The notes under the pieces: model-generated
Seen by the model: the letters and a program-made list of their open reading frames with translations, nothing else
Told to the model about the DNA's origin: nothing
Databases searched by the model: none
In this document: piece by piece, positions 8,554-16,460 of the stretch
Layout of the letters: each line of letters opens with the position of its first letter
Numbering within the stretch: position 1 is the first letter of the stretch
Origin: Bryobacterales bacterium
GTDB lineage: Bacteria > Acidobacteriota > Terriglobia > Bryobacterales > Bryobacteraceae
DNA length: 26,584 nucleotides
NCBI GenBank assembly: GCA_016789785.1
Contig: JAEUQE010000117.1
Location: forward strand, 1-26,584
Reading direction: 5' to 3'
Made by a program: the position numbers and the translations under genes

Positions 8554-9201
8554 ATGAATACTACTGCCAAGGCGGTGCTCCCTTCCGGAGTCTATGAGCG
8601 GCTGAGTGCCGATATCGTCGAAGGGAGGATTTCGCCGGGATCGAGTCTTCGCGAAGAGCAAATCGCCGAACTGATGGGGGTGAGCCGGACGCCGGTCCGG
8701 GAAGCGCTGCGGCGGCTGTCCGATGAGGGCTTTGTCGAGTATTTTCCACACCGGGGCGCGCGGCTGATGAAACTGACCGCGGAACGCGTGCATGAGGTGT
8801 TTGAGGTCCGGGAAGCGCTGGAGGGGATGGCGGCGAGGCATGCGGCGGCACGAATGCCCGCCGGCCGGATCGCCGCTCTGCGCGCGGAGTTCGAGAGGAT
8901 CGGACAGCAGATCGCGACAGGTGATTTTCGGGACGTGGGAGATGGGCTGCACATCGAGATTTTCGAGAGCTGCGGCAACGACCGGTTGAAGCGGCTGATG
9001 CTGAGCATTCGCAACCAGGTGACTTGGATGCAGCGCATCGCGGTCACGCTGCCGGGCCGGCTGGGGCGAGCGTATCACGAGCACAACGAGGTTCTGACAG
9101 CGCTAGAGAACCGCGATCCCGATGGCGCCGAGCGGGCGATGCGCACGCATATCCAGGCGACGCTGCGGGAGATACTCGCGGGCGTGTCGAGCGGAGAGTA
9201 G
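8554..9201 (+). CDS. GntR-family transcriptional regulator, FadR/FCD subfamily
   Basis: The 215-residue protein has an N-terminal winged helix-turn-helix (about 10-75) with the signature G-V-S-R-T-P-V-R-E-A-L-R-R-L at residues 42-55. A helical FCD ligand-binding domain follows (about 78-210). Histidines H133 (L-H-I-E-I-F), H177 (E-H-N-E-V-L) and H199 (R-T-H-I) occupy the positions where FCD proteins bind a metal ion next to a small carboxylate effector. Family members are usually repressors released by an organic acid or sugar acid. The neighbours are the divergent exported protein and, downstream, the cysteine-rich cluster, so either could be its target. The effector cannot be read from sequence. 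Confidence 0.88.
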   Translation: MNTTAKAVLPSGVYERLSADIVEGRISPGSSLREEQIAELMGVSRTPVREALRRLSDEGFVEYFPHRGARLMKLTAERVHEVFEVREALEGMAARHAAARMPAGRIAALRAEFERIGQQIATGDFRDVGDGLHIEIFESCGNDRLKRLMLSIRNQVTWMQRIAVTLPGRLGRAYHEHNEVLTALENRDPDGAERAMRTHIQATLREILAGVSSGE

Positions 9202-9291
9202 TCCGCGGCGTGGACAACCGGATTCGCCAGTCCACACTGGCGGTGCGAAGGGCGTTCCGTGGTAAGCTGCGGAAACGGGGAACGCGAAGCA

Positions 9292-9705
9292 TTGACTCCC
9301 AAACTGGAATCGGCAATCCGTGCGGTGCTGGCCTATGGGCTCATCGCAGGTTTGCTGTGCCCGCAGTTAGTCAGCCTTTACGCGCAGCAACTGAGCAGGA
9401 CTTGCGCGATGAAGTGCTGCCGCCTGAAAGGGGCAGCCTGCTGCAAGCGGCTGAAGGCTGGCGACCGGCGGCCGCTCGCGATTCAAGCGGTTCCGGAATG
9501 CGCGGAACGATGCCGTCAGCAGTCTGCGACGCTCTCGCGTGCTGGTGACGATGCCCAGCGGCCGGCCGTCGCATGGATGCCTCAGCTTTCCCGCCGCTTG
9601 GGCGACGTTTCCCCGGCGGTTCACTCTTCCGGGAGTCCCGGCTTTGACCGTCTTTCCGTTCAACGGCCCCCACCCTCCCTGTTCCATTCCTCCATTTCCA
9701 GCTAA
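9292..9705 (+). CDS. Cysteine-rich exported miniprotein, copy 1
   Basis: I chose the TTG at 9292, with GGGGAA nine bases upstream, over the GTG at 9259; it gives 137 residues. A hydrophobic segment near residues 9-31 looks like a signal peptide or membrane anchor. Next comes T-C-A-M-K-C-C-R-L-K-G-A-A-C-C-K-R (C-x3-C-C-x6-C-C), then C-A-E-R-C (C-x3-C), then a low-complexity tail with Q-R-P-P-P about a dozen residues before the end. The second protein at 9959 has the same architecture, so the two are homologous. The six clustered cysteines suggest binding of a soft metal such as Cu(I) or Zn(II), or disulfide formation outside the cytoplasm; this is inference. I know no named family that fits. 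Codon use in the tail is less clear than in the flanking genes. Confidence 0.6.
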   Translation: MTPKLESAIRAVLAYGLIAGLLCPQLVSLYAQQLSRTCAMKCCRLKGAACCKRLKAGDRRPLAIQAVPECAERCRQQSATLSRAGDDAQRPAVAWMPQLSRRLGDVSPAVHSSGSPGFDRLSVQRPPPSLFHSSISS

Positions 9706-9958
9706 GTTGCCAAAACGCCGGAGCCCGAAGGTGTACAGCTCGCGGCCAGGGTGCAGTTAGCAGTTAGACGGCGCAACCGGCATGAACTAAGTACGTCGTT
9801 TCACAATTACGTCCTCGTGCTGCTGCCGAAGCGCAATCACCCTGGCGCCTGCCGCATCCCCTCTCAAGGGGAAGCCTGCTTTTGCCACTTCCGAAGCGTG
9901 CGGAGACGGCTGGTCCCGCCTTTCGGCAAAGCAAATAGTAACTAGATAAGTTCACCAG
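9706..9958. other. 253-base spacer with tandem repeat and hairpin
   Basis: No gene is seen. The spacer between the two cysteine-rich genes contains a tandem seven-base repeat, GCAGTTA twice (9753-9766). It also contains a perfect hairpin, CCCCT-CTCA-AGGGG (9858-9871), followed a few bases later by TTTT (9880-9883). The hairpin could weaken read-through between the two genes or be part of a leader for the second; no known riboswitch was recognised. Confidence 0.35.
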
Positions 9959-10363
9959 ATGAATCCACGCGTAGCCGGAACTTACAGTCGACGCGCCGTC
10001 AGCCTCCTAATGCTGGCCGCGGTACTGTGCGCTTTCGCGCCGGATGTTGCGTCGTGGTCCGGGGAGGCGCTGGGTTGCCCCCGGAAATGCTGCCGTGGGA
10101 TGAAGTCCTGTTGCCGCAAGGCGCCAGCGGACCTGACCCATATCTACTCGCGATCTTGTACGCAGGGATGCGGCGAAGCCGCGGCCGAATCCCCAATCTT
10201 ATTGCACGCTGTGATCGTGCGTGAAGCGGAGGGCGGCCTTTCCAGTTACACCGCTTCGTGCCCGAGGGGCGGCCGGGACATGCGCCGGGCGATCGAGTCA
10301 CGCTTCGCACTCCACCAGCGTCCACCACCCCCGCAAGAAATCCCCGCATCAGTGTCTGGCTAA
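9959..10363 (+). CDS. Cysteine-rich exported miniprotein, copy 2
   Basis: The 134-residue product has a signal peptide (A-V-S-L-L-M-L-A-A-V-L-C-A-F-A, about residues 13-33). It then has G-C-P-R-K-C-C-R-G-M-K-S-C-C-R-K (C-x3-C-C-x5-C-C), a second C-x3-C pair (S-C-T-Q-G-C), and a tail with L-H-Q-R-P-P-P-P. This is the same plan as the protein encoded at 9292, with one residue less between the C-C pairs, so the pair probably arose by duplication. It should act outside the cytoplasm. It precedes the C-x-C-C propeller and the large receptor on the same strand, which suggests a shared task. The family is not recognised; soft-metal binding is inference. No strong ribosome binding site precedes the ATG. 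Confidence 0.65.
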   Translation: MNPRVAGTYSRRAVSLLMLAAVLCAFAPDVASWSGEALGCPRKCCRGMKSCCRKAPADLTHIYSRSCTQGCGEAAAESPILLHAVIVREAEGGLSSYTASCPRGGRDMRRAIESRFALHQRPPPPQEIPASVSG

Positions 10364-10420
10364 AGGCGCCCGAAGTTCTGACGCCTCATATTGCACACAC
10401 CCCAATTCCGAATACCGGAA

Positions 10421-10428
10421 GGGAGGAG
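10421..10428 (+). promoter_or_regulatory. Strong Shine-Dalgarno that fixes a TTG start
   Basis: GGGAGGAG lies six bases before the TTG at 10435. The frame is open for 59 more codons upstream, but only translation from this TTG begins with a signal peptide (L/M-F-R-F-L-F-L-P-L-F-L-G), so this site decides the start of the propeller gene. Confidence 0.75.
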
Positions 10429-10434
10429 TATCCC

Positions 10435-11619
10435 TTGTTTCGATTTCTTTTTCTGCCTTTATTTCTCGGCGCCACTCTTCATGCACAGTGGGAGCGGGTG
10501 GATCCACCGGCTCGCGGCGGCAGTGGCATGCCGTTTCTGACGATGGGTGGCGACGGGGCGATCTTACTCTCGTGGCTGGAGCCGGACAATGAGCAGGGCC
10601 ACGCACTGAAGTACTCGCGATGGAGAGCCGGCGCGTGGAGCGGGGCCGAGACGATCAGCAGCGGCCGTAACTGGTTCGTCAACTGGGCCGACTTTTCGGC
10701 GCTGGCTGTTGCTAAAGACGGCTCGATGTTTGCGCACTGGCTGGCACGGGCGGACAGCGGCGGGAAGTACGGCTACGGGATTCGACTGGCACGCAAGGGG
10801 CCGTCGCCCGGCGACGCCTGGAGGCAGGTGGCCGCCTTCAATGAGCGCGATCCCGACGACTATGCGGGATTCCTGAGCTTTGCCGGCACAACCGCCGCGT
10901 ACCTTTCGCCACCCAGCGAACGCGTTGCCGGTGGAGGGCATGATCACGAGGGGCACCGGAAGACGTTGCGGCTGGCGGAGTTTGCAAGCAGCGGCGAACT
11001 CAAGAGGGATTTCGAGATTGATGGCGACGTGTGTTCGTGCTGCCAGACGGCCAGCGCCGTCACTCCGTCAGGTCTGCTGATTGCCTACCGCGACCATCTG
11101 CCCGGCGAGATTCGAGACATCTCGATCATCCGGGTACGGGAGGGACGTGCTACCCCGCCCGCGGTGCTGCATCGCGATGGCTGGCAGATCAATGGCTGCC
11201 CCACGGAAGGGCCGGCGATTGCCGTCAACGGACGCTCGGTCGCGATCGCGTGGATGACCCGTGCCAACGACACACCCCGGTTGCAGTTGGCCTGGTCGCG
11301 GGATGGCGGTGAGAGTTTCCGGGCGCCTGTCCAGGCGCATGACGGCAACCCGTTGGGGCGTCCCAATCTTGCGGCGATCGATGAGAGGGAGTTCGTGCTG
11401 GTCTGGCTGGAGCGGACCGGTTCAGGCGCTGAAGTGCGGCTGCGCACCGTGCGCTCCGACGGGTGGATGTCGAAGTCAACGGTGGTGGCGAAGGTGGCCG
11501 CATCGCGCGCGACAGGACTTCCGAAGGTAGCTGTAGCTGAGGGCAGAACTCTGGTGGTGTGGAGAGACGAATCGGTCCGCGCGGCATGGATTTCGACCCG
11601 CGCCTTGCCCAGGCAGTAA
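10435..11619 (+). CDS. Secreted sialidase-fold (Asp-box) beta-propeller with C-x-C-C centre
   Basis: Starting at the TTG, the 394-residue protein has a signal peptide (about 1-18, ending L-H-A-Q). The body is made of repeated W/Y-rich blades. A clear Asp-box, S-R-D-G-G-E-S-F (288-295), places it in the sialidase/BNR propeller superfamily. Three features argue against a plain glycosidase. V-C200-S-C202-C203 gives a tight three-cysteine site. C255 in I-N-G-C-P may be a fourth ligand. A His-rich loop, H169-D-H171-E-G-H174, is also present. I see no sialidase arginine triad. A role as a periplasmic or surface metal-binding or cofactor-handling propeller is inferred, supported by its neighbours: two cysteine-rich miniproteins upstream and a TonB-dependent receptor downstream. 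Automated annotation would probably call it exo-alpha-sialidase, which I doubt. Confidence 0.8.
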   Translation: MFRFLFLPLFLGATLHAQWERVDPPARGGSGMPFLTMGGDGAILLSWLEPDNEQGHALKYSRWRAGAWSGAETISSGRNWFVNWADFSALAVAKDGSMFAHWLARADSGGKYGYGIRLARKGPSPGDAWRQVAAFNERDPDDYAGFLSFAGTTAAYLSPPSERVAGGGHDHEGHRKTLRLAEFASSGELKRDFEIDGDVCSCCQTASAVTPSGLLIAYRDHLPGEIRDISIIRVREGRATPPAVLHRDGWQINGCPTEGPAIAVNGRSVAIAWMTRANDTPRLQLAWSRDGGESFRAPVQAHDGNPLGRPNLAAIDEREFVLVWLERTGSGAEVRLRTVRSDGWMSKSTVVAKVAASRATGLPKVAVAEGRTLVVWRDESVRAAWISTRALPRQ

Positions 11620-11732
11620 AGCGCAGAGGTAAGCCTGTGTCAGCGAAGGCAGTGGGGACATCGGTTAATCCCATATCCTATCTGGGCTTCGTATTACGAA
11701 TGAAACAAAGGTGCTACGGAAGAGGAGTATTG

Positions 11733-14700
11733 ATGATTCGATATTGCATGTTGGCGATGCTGCTCATTTGGCCGGCTCTTCGACTCGATGGGCAATCCGC
11801 GACGGCGAGCCTGTCAGGGAAGGTTCAGGACGAGCAGGACGCGCTGATACGCTCCGCGCGTGCGACGCTTCGTGACCCGGCGAGGGGCCTGGTGCGGGAA
11901 GTGGTGGCGGGTCCGGATGGGGCCTTCACCTTTCATCAACTTCCGCCCAGCACTTACGAACTCACGGTGGAAAACGAGGGGTTTGCGAAGGCTCGATTTG
12001 AGAGCATCGTGCTCAACGCGAATGACCAACTGTCTCTGCGAATCCGATTGAAGGTCGCGGGCCGGGAGGAGGCTGTTGTGGTGACCGGCGAACTGCCGCT
12101 GGTTTCGGAATCTCCGGCGGTCGCAACGGCGGTTGATCAGAAGTTCATTGAGAACCAGCCGCTGAACGGGCGAACCTTTCAGTCGCTGATCGCGCTGTCG
12201 CCGGGAGTGCAGTTGACGACATCGTCGATTGTCGACCAGGGGCAGTTTTCAGTGAACGGACAGCGCACGGCCACGAACTACTTCACGGTGGACGGGGTGA
12301 GTGCGAACTTCGGCCTTCCGTTCGCGACGACGCCCTACGAGGCGGGTGGGGCGGTTCCCGCGCTGTCGGCGCAGGGTGGCACGGGCGCGCTTGCATCGGT
12401 GGACGCGGTCCAGGAATTCACGATCCAGACGTCGACGTATGCTCCCGAATACGGCCGCCAGCCTGGCGCACAGGTGGCGATCGTGACGCGATCGGGCACG
12501 AACTCAGTGCACGGATCGCTGTTTAACTATCTGCGGAACGACAAGCTTGACGCCAACAGTTGGTTCGGTAACTTCAACGGTTTGCGGCGCCCGGCGCTCA
12601 GGCAGAACGACTTTGGGTTTACCATGGGAGGCCCGGTGCTCCTGCCCCGGCTCTACAACGGACGGAACCGGACCTTCTTCTTTGCTTCCTATGAGGGACT
12701 GCGCCTGATCCAGCCGGTGATTTCACAGCCATCCCGAGCGCCTTCGCTGGCGGCGAGGGAGAGGGCGACGGGGCCGCTGAAGGCGCTTCTGGAGGCGTAT
12801 CCGCTGCCGGTGGCGGCGCCTCTTGAGGATGCGCCAAACGAGACGCCGTACATCACGAGTTTCTCGAATCCGTCGCGGCTGGATGCCACGAGCGTGAGAA
12901 TCGACCACAGCGTTTCTTCGCGGATTACCCTGTTTGGGCGATACAATCACGCGCCATCGGAGAACCGCGAACGGGGACGGTTTGCGACGCCGAGTTTCAT
13001 TGCGACGCTGCCCGGGCGGGCGGAGACGGTGACGGCGGGATCGACGATGATCGTATCCACGGCGCTGAATAACGACATACGAGTGAATTGGAGTAAGTCG
13101 CGGGCGGCGCAAATCTACGTGCAAGATACGTTTGGTGGCGCAAAGATCCTACCGCGCGATCTGCTTTTCCCGGCTTTTGCGCGTCCGGAGACATCGCTCT
13201 ACTATCTCACCATCGGCGGCAACGATGAAAATACGATCAGCCCTGGGGTGTTCAGTGACAATACGCAACGTCAGGTGAACATCGTGGACACGGCGTCGTG
13301 GACCCTGGGTGCGCATTCGCTCAAGTTCGGAGTGGACTATCGCTGGATGGCGCCATCGGTAGGAGGACGGCTCTACTCAAAGGTGCTGACCGTGCCGACA
13401 ATCACGCAGTTAGTCACCGGGATCGTGCCAACGGCGGAAATCCGGCAAGTGAACACGTTTCTGGAGCCCCGCTATCACAACTTCTCGGCCTTCGCGCAGG
13501 ACGCATGGCGGCTGCACGCGCGACTGACCCTTACTTATGGAATGCGATGGGAAGTGAATCCCTCGCCATCCGAAGCGAACGGGAATCTACCCGTGACCGT
13601 GCGAGGCTTGTCGAATCCGCGGACGGCGGTGGTGGCGCCTGAGGGGACCAAGCTATATGACACGACATATGCGAACTTCGCGCCGAGGCTGGGTGTCGCT
13701 TATCAGCCGTTCCGGTCGCGAGGAACAGTGCTGCGGGGTGGGTTCGGCAGTTTCTACGATCTCGGCTATGCCTTCGCCGGGACGGCTCTTACCCCGGGAA
13801 ATTTTCCATATTCGCGGAGCCGCGTATTCACCAACATTCCGATTACCGATCAAGCGCTTTTCGGAGAAGCTGGACCGCTAAACCGGAACCCGGCGTCGTT
13901 TCCGCGCCTGTTCGCCTATGCGGAGGGTTACAAACTGCCCTATACGCTCCAGTACAGTCTCGCGGTGGAGCAGCCGCTGGGCGGCACGAACTCGATTGAA
14001 GTATCGTATGTAGGCGCCGCAGCCCGGCGATTGGCGCGAGTGGAGAGCCTTCGTCCGCAGGTCCTACAGAACCCCACCTTTACGCGAATCGACTTCGTCA
14101 ACAACGAAGGCTACTCGGACTACCACTCGCTGCAGACCCAATTCAAGCGGAGGTTTTCACGAGGGCTACAGGCATTGCTCGCTTACACATGGTCGAAGTC
14201 ACTCGACACGGCGTCCGATGAGTCGATTACGAACCTGCAGGGGCCGGCGGCGCGGGTGAGCATCGACAACGACCGTGGTCCCTCGTCGTTCGATATCCGG
14301 CACACCTTTACCGGAACCGCGAGCTACGAGATTGGGCGTGGCTTATCGAACCGTCTGGCGCGGACGGTTTTCGGGGGGATTGCGATGGATTCCGTGGTCC
14401 GCCTGCGTACGGCTACGCCAGTGAGCGTGGTGACCGGACGGGATCCGCTCGGGCTGGGGCTGACCAACGTCGCGCGGCCCGATGTCGTGCAGGGGCAGCC
14501 ACTCTACCTGTTCGGGGACGGTTTTGCGGGAGGGAAGCGGTTCAATCCCGCGGCGTTCGATTCCGCGACGCCGCTGGCGCAGGCAAGGCAGGGAACGCTT
14601 GGCCGTGGAGTGATGCGCGGATTCGGGCTGAGGCAGTTGGATTTGTCAATGCGGCGGCAGTTCCGGCTGGGGGAGAGCGTGGGTCTACAGGTGCGGGCGG

Positions 14701-14873
14701 ATGCGTTCAATGTCCTCAACACTTCCAACTTCGCCAATCCGGTGGGAGTACTCACGAGCGGGAACTTTGGCCGGTCGGTGCAGGTGCTGAACTCGGCGCT
14801 GGGCGGTCTGAATCCGCAATTCCAGGTGGGTGGGCCGAGGTCGATTCAAGTGGCGCTGAAGCTGGTCTTCTAG
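11733..14873 (+). CDS. Large TonB-dependent receptor with carboxypeptidase-regulatory-like domain (Oar-like)
   Basis: I chose the ATG at 11733, preceded at five bases by GAGGAG; the open frame extends 58 codons upstream without a signal sequence. The 1046-residue product has a signal peptide (M-I-R-Y-C-M-L-A-M-L-L..., to about residue 21). A beta-sandwich of the CarboxypepD_reg type follows (about 23-110; T-A-S-L-S-G-K-V-Q-D, P-D-G-A-F-T-F, P-P-S-T-Y-E-L-T-V). The plug (about 112-260) has V-V-V-T-G-E-L, L-N-G-R-T-F-Q-S-L-I-A-L-S-P-G-V and the Y-F-T-V-D-G-V-S motif. A long barrel ends in a C-terminal phenylalanine (L-K-L-V-F). This architecture is greatly expanded in Acidobacteriota and is usually linked to uptake of large or polymeric ligands. 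Here it follows the cysteine-rich genes and the propeller, so a metal complex or modified peptide is an alternative. Its TAG overlaps the stop of the convergent cyclase. Confidence 0.9.
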   Translation: MIRYCMLAMLLIWPALRLDGQSATASLSGKVQDEQDALIRSARATLRDPARGLVREVVAGPDGAFTFHQLPPSTYELTVENEGFAKARFESIVLNANDQLSLRIRLKVAGREEAVVVTGELPLVSESPAVATAVDQKFIENQPLNGRTFQSLIALSPGVQLTTSSIVDQGQFSVNGQRTATNYFTVDGVSANFGLPFATTPYEAGGAVPALSAQGGTGALASVDAVQEFTIQTSTYAPEYGRQPGAQVAIVTRSGTNSVHGSLFNYLRNDKLDANSWFGNFNGLRRPALRQNDFGFTMGGPVLLPRLYNGRNRTFFFASYEGLRLIQPVISQPSRAPSLAARERATGPLKALLEAYPLPVAAPLEDAPNETPYITSFSNPSRLDATSVRIDHSVSSRITLFGRYNHAPSENRERGRFATPSFIATLPGRAETVTAGSTMIVSTALNNDIRVNWSKSRAAQIYVQDTFGGAKILPRDLLFPAFARPETSLYYLTIGGNDENTISPGVFSDNTQRQVNIVDTASWTLGAHSLKFGVDYRWMAPSVGGRLYSKVLTVPTITQLVTGIVPTAEIRQVNTFLEPRYHNFSAFAQDAWRLHARLTLTYGMRWEVNPSPSEANGNLPVTVRGLSNPRTAVVAPEGTKLYDTTYANFAPRLGVAYQPFRSRGTVLRGGFGSFYDLGYAFAGTALTPGNFPYSRSRVFTNIPITDQALFGEAGPLNRNPASFPRLFAYAEGYKLPYTLQYSLAVEQPLGGTNSIEVSYVGAAARRLARVESLRPQVLQNPTFTRIDFVNNEGYSDYHSLQTQFKRRFSRGLQALLAYTWSKSLDTASDESITNLQGPAARVSIDNDRGPSSFDIRHTFTGTASYEIGRGLSNRLARTVFGGIAMDSVVRLRTATPVSVVTGRDPLGLGLTNVARPDVVQGQPLYLFGDGFAGGKRFNPAAFDSATPLAQARQGTLGRGVMRGFGLRQLDLSMRRQFRLGESVGLQVRADAFNVLNTSNFANPVGVLTSGNFGRSVQVLNSALGGLNPQFQVGGPRSIQVALKLVF

Positions 14874-15538
14874 ACGCTACCAGTCGATGCCGGCCGGGTC
14901 CGCGGGGCCGTCTGCTGCGGGAGGGGACGCAACAGGACCCGCGCGGGCGAGCCGTCGGCGTCCACCAACCGCAACGGCAGACAGATCATGTCGTAGGCGC
15001 CAGGGCGGACAGTTGTCAGATCGAGGCCTTCGATGATACACACGCCGGAGCCGAGGAGGATGCGATGGACCTCCGCATCGCCGATGGAAAGGTAGTCAAT
15101 GCCGACGGTGCGCACCCCAGCATCCACCAGCTTGCGTGCCTGCCCGGCAGTCAATGCTGGGAAATCCTCCGTGAAGGGGCGAGTCCACCATGTTTGCCGC
15201 GACATGCGGGTCCGCAGGAGGACCCGGGTCGCGATGCTGCGTTGGACCCGTTGGATGGGCACGACTTCGGCTGGTCCAAGCAGCCGGTCCAGCGGGATTG
15301 CGTCGGCGCCAGGGCCGTCTTCCACGTAATGAATAGGTGCGTCGACGTGGGTGCCCGTATGGGCGCTCAAGGAGAGTTCGCTTACGTTGGCTTCGTGGCC
15401 GCCGGCGATACTGCAGAATCGGGCGATGCGGTACAGCGGATCGCCCGGCCACACGGGCAGGCCGCTGCGCACTGGCACCGTTACGTCTATCCAAGGCACG
15501 TCTATCCGCCGCACGTTCTTCCTGGGATGAGGCGCCAT
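14870..15538 (-). CDS. Cyclase-family / kynurenine formamidase-like metal hydrolase
   Basis: The 222-residue protein starts with the family's I-D-V-T segment (residues 17-20). It has the defining metal-binding motif H60-T-G-T-H64-V-D66-A-P-I-H70 of the cyclase superfamily, which includes KynB formamidases and isatin hydrolase. E-G-L-D-L near residue 163 matches the second conserved block. Members hydrolyse formamides or cyclic amides using Zn or Mn, in the cytoplasm. No other tryptophan-degradation gene is nearby, so kynB is not claimed. I chose the ATG at 15538 over a TTG at 15544. It is the last gene of a minus-strand group, 45 bases after the anti-sigma gene. Its TAG and the receptor's TAG share the palindromic tetramer CTAG. 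Confidence 0.85.
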   Translation of the reverse strand: MAPHPRKNVRRIDVPWIDVTVPVRSGLPVWPGDPLYRIARFCSIAGGHEANVSELSLSAHTGTHVDAPIHYVEDGPGADAIPLDRLLGPAEVVPIQRVQRSIATRVLLRTRMSRQTWWTRPFTEDFPALTAGQARKLVDAGVRTVGIDYLSIGDAEVHRILLGSGVCIIEGLDLTTVRPGAYDMICLPLRLVDADGSPARVLLRPLPQQTAPRTRPASTGSV

Positions 15539-15583
15539 TCGCAAATTCGATTGTAAACGGAGGGGACCTGGGTTTGTATCGGA

Positions 15584-16438
15584 CTACCGGAGGGAAGGGC
15601 GCTGCTGGAGTTGCGAACGAAGTTGGACAGACCGCTCGATTGCCTCTTGACGCCAACCGGGATCGGTTTCCGAGGCGATGACCTTCTGGAGCAACTGGAT
15701 GGCGAGTTCCAGGTTTTCCAGTCGTTCCGCAGCCAACGCCGCATTGTAGAGGGCGGGGAGGTTTGCAGGATCAGCGGCAAGCACTTCGGTCCAGAGTTTA
15801 CTGGAAGCTTCGTACCCCTCCCGCTGCCCCGTGAGTTCGGCCTGCTGGTAAAGTGCGATTGCCAAGGTCTCCGCGGCTGGAAGCCGGACAGAGGGGGTGC
15901 TTCGGAGCCGTTCCAATTGAGGGATCGCGCCTGACGGGTCGCCGCTGAGTATGGCAAGCTGGGCGGACGCCAACTGCCAGCCTGGGTGGCTGGGCTGATT
16001 TGCCGATCCGTTCCGAATTGCCTCATCCGCTTCGTGGAAGTCGAGTGTGGGTACCCCGGCGCCTCTGGTCAACGCATAGCGGGCGTGGCGGGCGCCGGGC
16101 CATCGAACTTCCAAGAGACGGTGCGCCGAGTAAGCCTCTGCAAGTTGGAGTCTGGCGCTTTCGGGACTGGGCTTCCGCATCTGCCACCATGCAAAGGAAC
16201 CCGCGGCGAAGATAAGGATCGCCGCGGCGGCCCACCGGAATTGCCACAGGGACGTGCGAACCGGCACATCCGAAGCGAAAACCTCAAGAGATTGCCGCAA
16301 GGCGGCGGCACAGGAAGGGCACTGCGCCGCATGGTGGAGGACCTCATCAGCAGCGTCACCCATGATCAGACCAGTAGCGATGTCATCCCAGACATGGGGA
16401 GGCGGGCAATCACGTTTGTTTTCAACGAAGTCCGGCAT
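15584..16438 (-). CDS. Zinc-finger anti-sigma factor with helical-repeat periplasmic tail
   Basis: The ATG at 16438 is preceded by GGAGAGAG at eight bases, better than the TTG at 16456; the product has 284 residues. The cytoplasmic head has the ZAS zinc-binding pattern C11-x24-H36-x3-C40-x2-C43. One transmembrane helix follows (about 69-87, A-A-A-I-L-I-F-A-A-G-S-F-A-W-W). The outer part (about 95-284) is alanine/leucine-rich and reads like TPR-type helical repeats (e.g. N-L-P-A-L-Y-N-A-A-L-A-A-E-R-L-E-N-L-E-L-A-I). It begins 22 bases after the ECF sigma gene, so it should bind and restrain that sigma factor and release it on an envelope signal. The TPR tail is unusual as a sensor and may contact another envelope protein. 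Confidence 0.8.
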   Translation of the reverse strand: MPDFVENKRDCPPPHVWDDIATGLIMGDAADEVLHHAAQCPSCAAALRQSLEVFASDVPVRTSLWQFRWAAAAILIFAAGSFAWWQMRKPSPESARLQLAEAYSAHRLLEVRWPGARHARYALTRGAGVPTLDFHEADEAIRNGSANQPSHPGWQLASAQLAILSGDPSGAIPQLERLRSTPSVRLPAAETLAIALYQQAELTGQREGYEASSKLWTEVLAADPANLPALYNAALAAERLENLELAIQLLQKVIASETDPGWRQEAIERSVQLRSQLQQRPSLR

Positions 16439-16460
16439 TGCGATTGCTCTCTCCAATCCC

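Noticed and set aside
10258..10434. 59-codon upstream extension of the propeller gene, overlapping the second Cys-rich gene
   Set aside because: The strong Shine-Dalgarno and the signal peptide both point to the TTG at 10435.
11559..11732. 58-codon upstream extension of the large receptor, overlapping the propeller gene
   Set aside because: The signal peptide begins at 11733, which has a good ribosome binding site; the extension would bury it.
14870..15538. Naming the cyclase-family gene kynB
   Set aside because: The motif fits the superfamily, but no kynurenine-pathway neighbour supports the specific substrate.
15584..16438. A free-standing TPR protein
   Set aside because: The ZAS cysteine/histidine pattern, one membrane helix and position directly behind a sigma gene fit an anti-sigma factor better.
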